From: Gloeophyllum trabeum ATCC 11539
Taxonomy: Eukaryota; Basidiomycota; Agaricomycetes; Gloeophyllales; Gloeophyllaceae
Assembly: GCF_000344685.1 (NCBI RefSeq)
Contig: NW_006920413.1
Location: 1,491,717-1,555,716 of the forward strand
Direction: 5' to 3'
DNA: 64,000 nt
Positions 61,987 through 64,000 of this stretch are shown one piece after another (positions within the stretch are counted from its first letter, which is position 1; every line of letters starts with the position of its first letter). Made by a program: the position numbers and the translations under genes. The notes under the pieces were generated by a model. It did not search any database, had not been told where the DNA came from, and saw only the letters and a program-made list of their open reading frames with translations.

Positions 61987-63950
61987 ATGCTTTCGACGGC
62001 GAGGACACGCGTAGCGTTGACACACTTTCCAGCTTCCGTTGCGCGAACCCCAGTTGCCGGACTTGCATCTGCCGCACCCAGCCTATCCTCCAGCAGATCT
62101 CCGCGAGCATTCCGGTCCCCGGCAGCCACTTCCCCTTTGACCTCTTCCTTCGGTGTTCGCAGCATGTCCGTGTCCCATGGCGAGTCTGCAGCGCGCCCGC
62201 CGCCGGACCAGGAGATCCAGGACATCGCAGACTATGTGCACAACTACAAGGTCGAGAGCGATGTGGCGTACGAGACGGCGCGGCTTTGCTTGATTGATAC
62301 TATCGGGTGTGGGCTGGAGGGCTTGCGCTTCCCGGAGTGCAGGTCTCTGCTTGGGCCTGTGGTGCCTGGCACTGTTGTGCCGAACGGTGTGTGTCCCGTA
62401 GAATGCGATCGGTGTGGATGGGGAACTCAGCTGTGATCCATAGGGACGAAGGTACCCGGCACGAACTACCAGCTTGATCCTGTACGCGGTGCATTCAATA
62501 TTGGAACCATCATCCGATGGCTGGACTTTAACGACTGCTGGCTCGCCGCCGAATGTCAGTACTACCGCCTCTGTATCCGGGCTACGCTAATGTACACATT
62601 CTATATTCAGGGGGCCATCCGTCCGACAACCTCGGCGCCATCCTCGCCGTCGCCGACCACCTCGCCAGGCAGGGCCAGCCCCTCAAGGTCAAGGACATCC
62701 TGGAGGCCATGATCAAGGCGCACGAGATCCAGGGCTGCCTCGCCCTCGAGAACTCGTTCAACCGCGTCGGCCTCGACCACGTCGTCCTCGTCAAGGTCGC
62801 CAGCGCCGCCGTCGTGTCCAAGATGCTGTATGTGACATCCCCCTGCCGTCTAGCTACCGCCTGAGCTTACTGATGATGTGAAAGCGGCCTGTCGCGCGAC
62901 CAGACGGTCGACGTGATCTCCCAGGCGTTCGTGGATGGCCAGTCGCTGCGTACCTACCGCCACGCACCCAACACTGGCCCGCGCAAGTCCTGGGCCGCGG
63001 GCGACGCGTGCTCGCGCGCCGTCAACCTCGCCTACCTGGTGAAGCAGGGCCAAGTGGGCCTGCCCAGCGTGCTGAGCGCCAAGATGTGGGGCTTCTACGA
63101 TGTCCTGTTCAAGGTTCGTGCTCCTCGCCCTGCCTGTCGTCGCTTCATATCGAATTGTTTTGCATGCGTACATTAGGGCAAGCCGTTCCAGTTCCAGCGC
63201 CCGTACGGCAGCTACGTGATGGAGAACGTGCTCTTCAAGATCTCCTTCCCGGCCGAGTTCCACGCGCAGACGGCGGTCGAGGCGGCGGTGACGGTCCACA
63301 ACAAGCTGAAGGCGCTTGGCAAGAGCAGCGACGACATTGCGAGCGTGCGCATCCGCACGCAGGAGGCGGCGATGCGCATCATCAACAAGAAGGGCAAGCT
63401 GCACAACTTTGCCGACCGAGAGTGCGTTCCGTTCCGTGGATGTGGGTGGGTGGGTGACTGATGCTGATATTGCCAGCCATGATATCAACTACATGTCCGC
63501 GTACGCGATGATCTACGGGAACCTGCACTCCGAGTCCTAGTAAGCCCCTTGCCTCCCTCTCTGCTCCCCTCACCTCGTAACGTGGCGCACAGCACCGACG
63601 AAGCCGCGGCGGACCCGCGCATCGACGCGCTGCGCGACAAGATCACCTGCGTCGAGGACGCGCGCTTCAGCGCCGAGTACCACCACCCCGACAAGCGCTC
63701 CATCGGGAACGCGCTCCTCGTCACTTTGAACGACGGCACGGTGCTCGACGAGGTCGAGGTCGAGTACCCCGTCGGCCACAAGCGCCGCCGCGCGGAGGGC
63801 ACGCCGCTGCTCATGCAGAAGTTTGTGAGACATGTGGGCCACCACTTTGACGAGGCGCACCAGAAGAGGATTTTGCAGACGGTGGAGGATAGGCAGGGGC
63901 TCTGGGAGATGCCGGTGGATAAGTTCACGGATTTGTTCGTCAAGCCGTAA
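61987..63950 (+). CDS. prpD: 2-methylcitrate dehydratase (MmgE/PrpD family), mitochondrial
   Basis: This enzyme dehydrates 2-methylcitrate to cis-2-methylaconitate in the methylcitrate cycle, which clears propionyl-CoA in mitochondria. Seven exons (61987-62386, 62444-62554, 62611-62827, 62885-63113, 63177-63421, 63477-63539, 63593-63950) give 540 aa. Residues 1-60 form an Arg/Ser/Ala-rich targeting presequence. PrpD hallmarks are [120 protein letters not shown] and [19 protein letters not shown]. The gene is intact. Nothing else in the window belongs to the propionate pathway. Confidence 0.93.
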
Positions 63951-64000
63951 AATGGGTGGGTGAGAGTACAACACTATATAACGCTGGTATCTACTTGTAT

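Overview
This window is nuclear DNA of a filamentous basidiomycete, most likely an agaricomycete of the Polyporales type. The evidence is dense protein-coding genes on both strands, many short introns of about 45-65 nt with GT(A/G)NGT donors, a BTB protein family of the kind expanded in polypores, and a large WRKY-GCM1/MULE-type transposon of mushroom-forming fungi. I assigned products by reading translated exons and recalling protein families. No search was run.

Layout, left to right. 1-5377 (minus) holds most of a CSF1/BLTP1-family lipid-transfer gene that runs off the left edge. Its N-terminal part is replaced by an in-frame unrelated ORF. 5.4-8.65 kb has no gene I can support. 8.65-19.4 kb mixes core metabolism (ILV6, an MFS exporter) with a BTB family in decay: one intact copy at 15.9-17.7 kb, a frameshifted copy at 8.65-10.3 kb, and remnants at 18.2-19.4 kb. 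19.9-31.2 kb holds a conserved unknown protein, an intron-bearing tRNA-Leu(UAG), a short-chain dehydrogenase pseudogene, ribosomal protein eL15, a DUF2235 hydrolase with an altered nucleophile motif, a disordered protein with a clear TATA box, and a single-pass membrane protein. 32.2-43.8 kb holds a two-domain CENP-V/GFA protein, a disordered protein, SNAPC3, ATP sulfurylase MET3 and the ER oxidase ERO1.

The highlight is 43957-51724. It is a complete 7,750-bp Mutator-like (MULE) transposon with 50-bp terminal inverted repeats (47/50 identical) and a perfect 9-bp target-site duplication. It sits about 150 bp upstream of the ERO1 start codon, next to a UPR-type promoter element. It encodes a transposase of about 1,385 codons combining a WRKY-GCM1 zinc finger, a DDE catalytic core, a cysteine-peptidase-like domain, a PHD finger and a basic C-terminal module. 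It also carries an accessory protein with a C-terminal nuclear localisation signal and possibly a third small divergent gene. Both main genes read as open after splicing, so the element looks young and possibly active.

To the right are an amino-acid permease, RNase H2 subunit B, a large probable meiotic chromosome-axis protein (Red1/SYCP2-like architecture) and mitochondrial 2-methylcitrate dehydratase.

The conserved genes serve unrelated housekeeping roles: branched-chain amino acids, sulfate activation, ER oxidative folding, translation, snRNA transcription, ribonucleotide repair, propionate detoxification and lipid transport. Nothing suggests a metabolic gene cluster.
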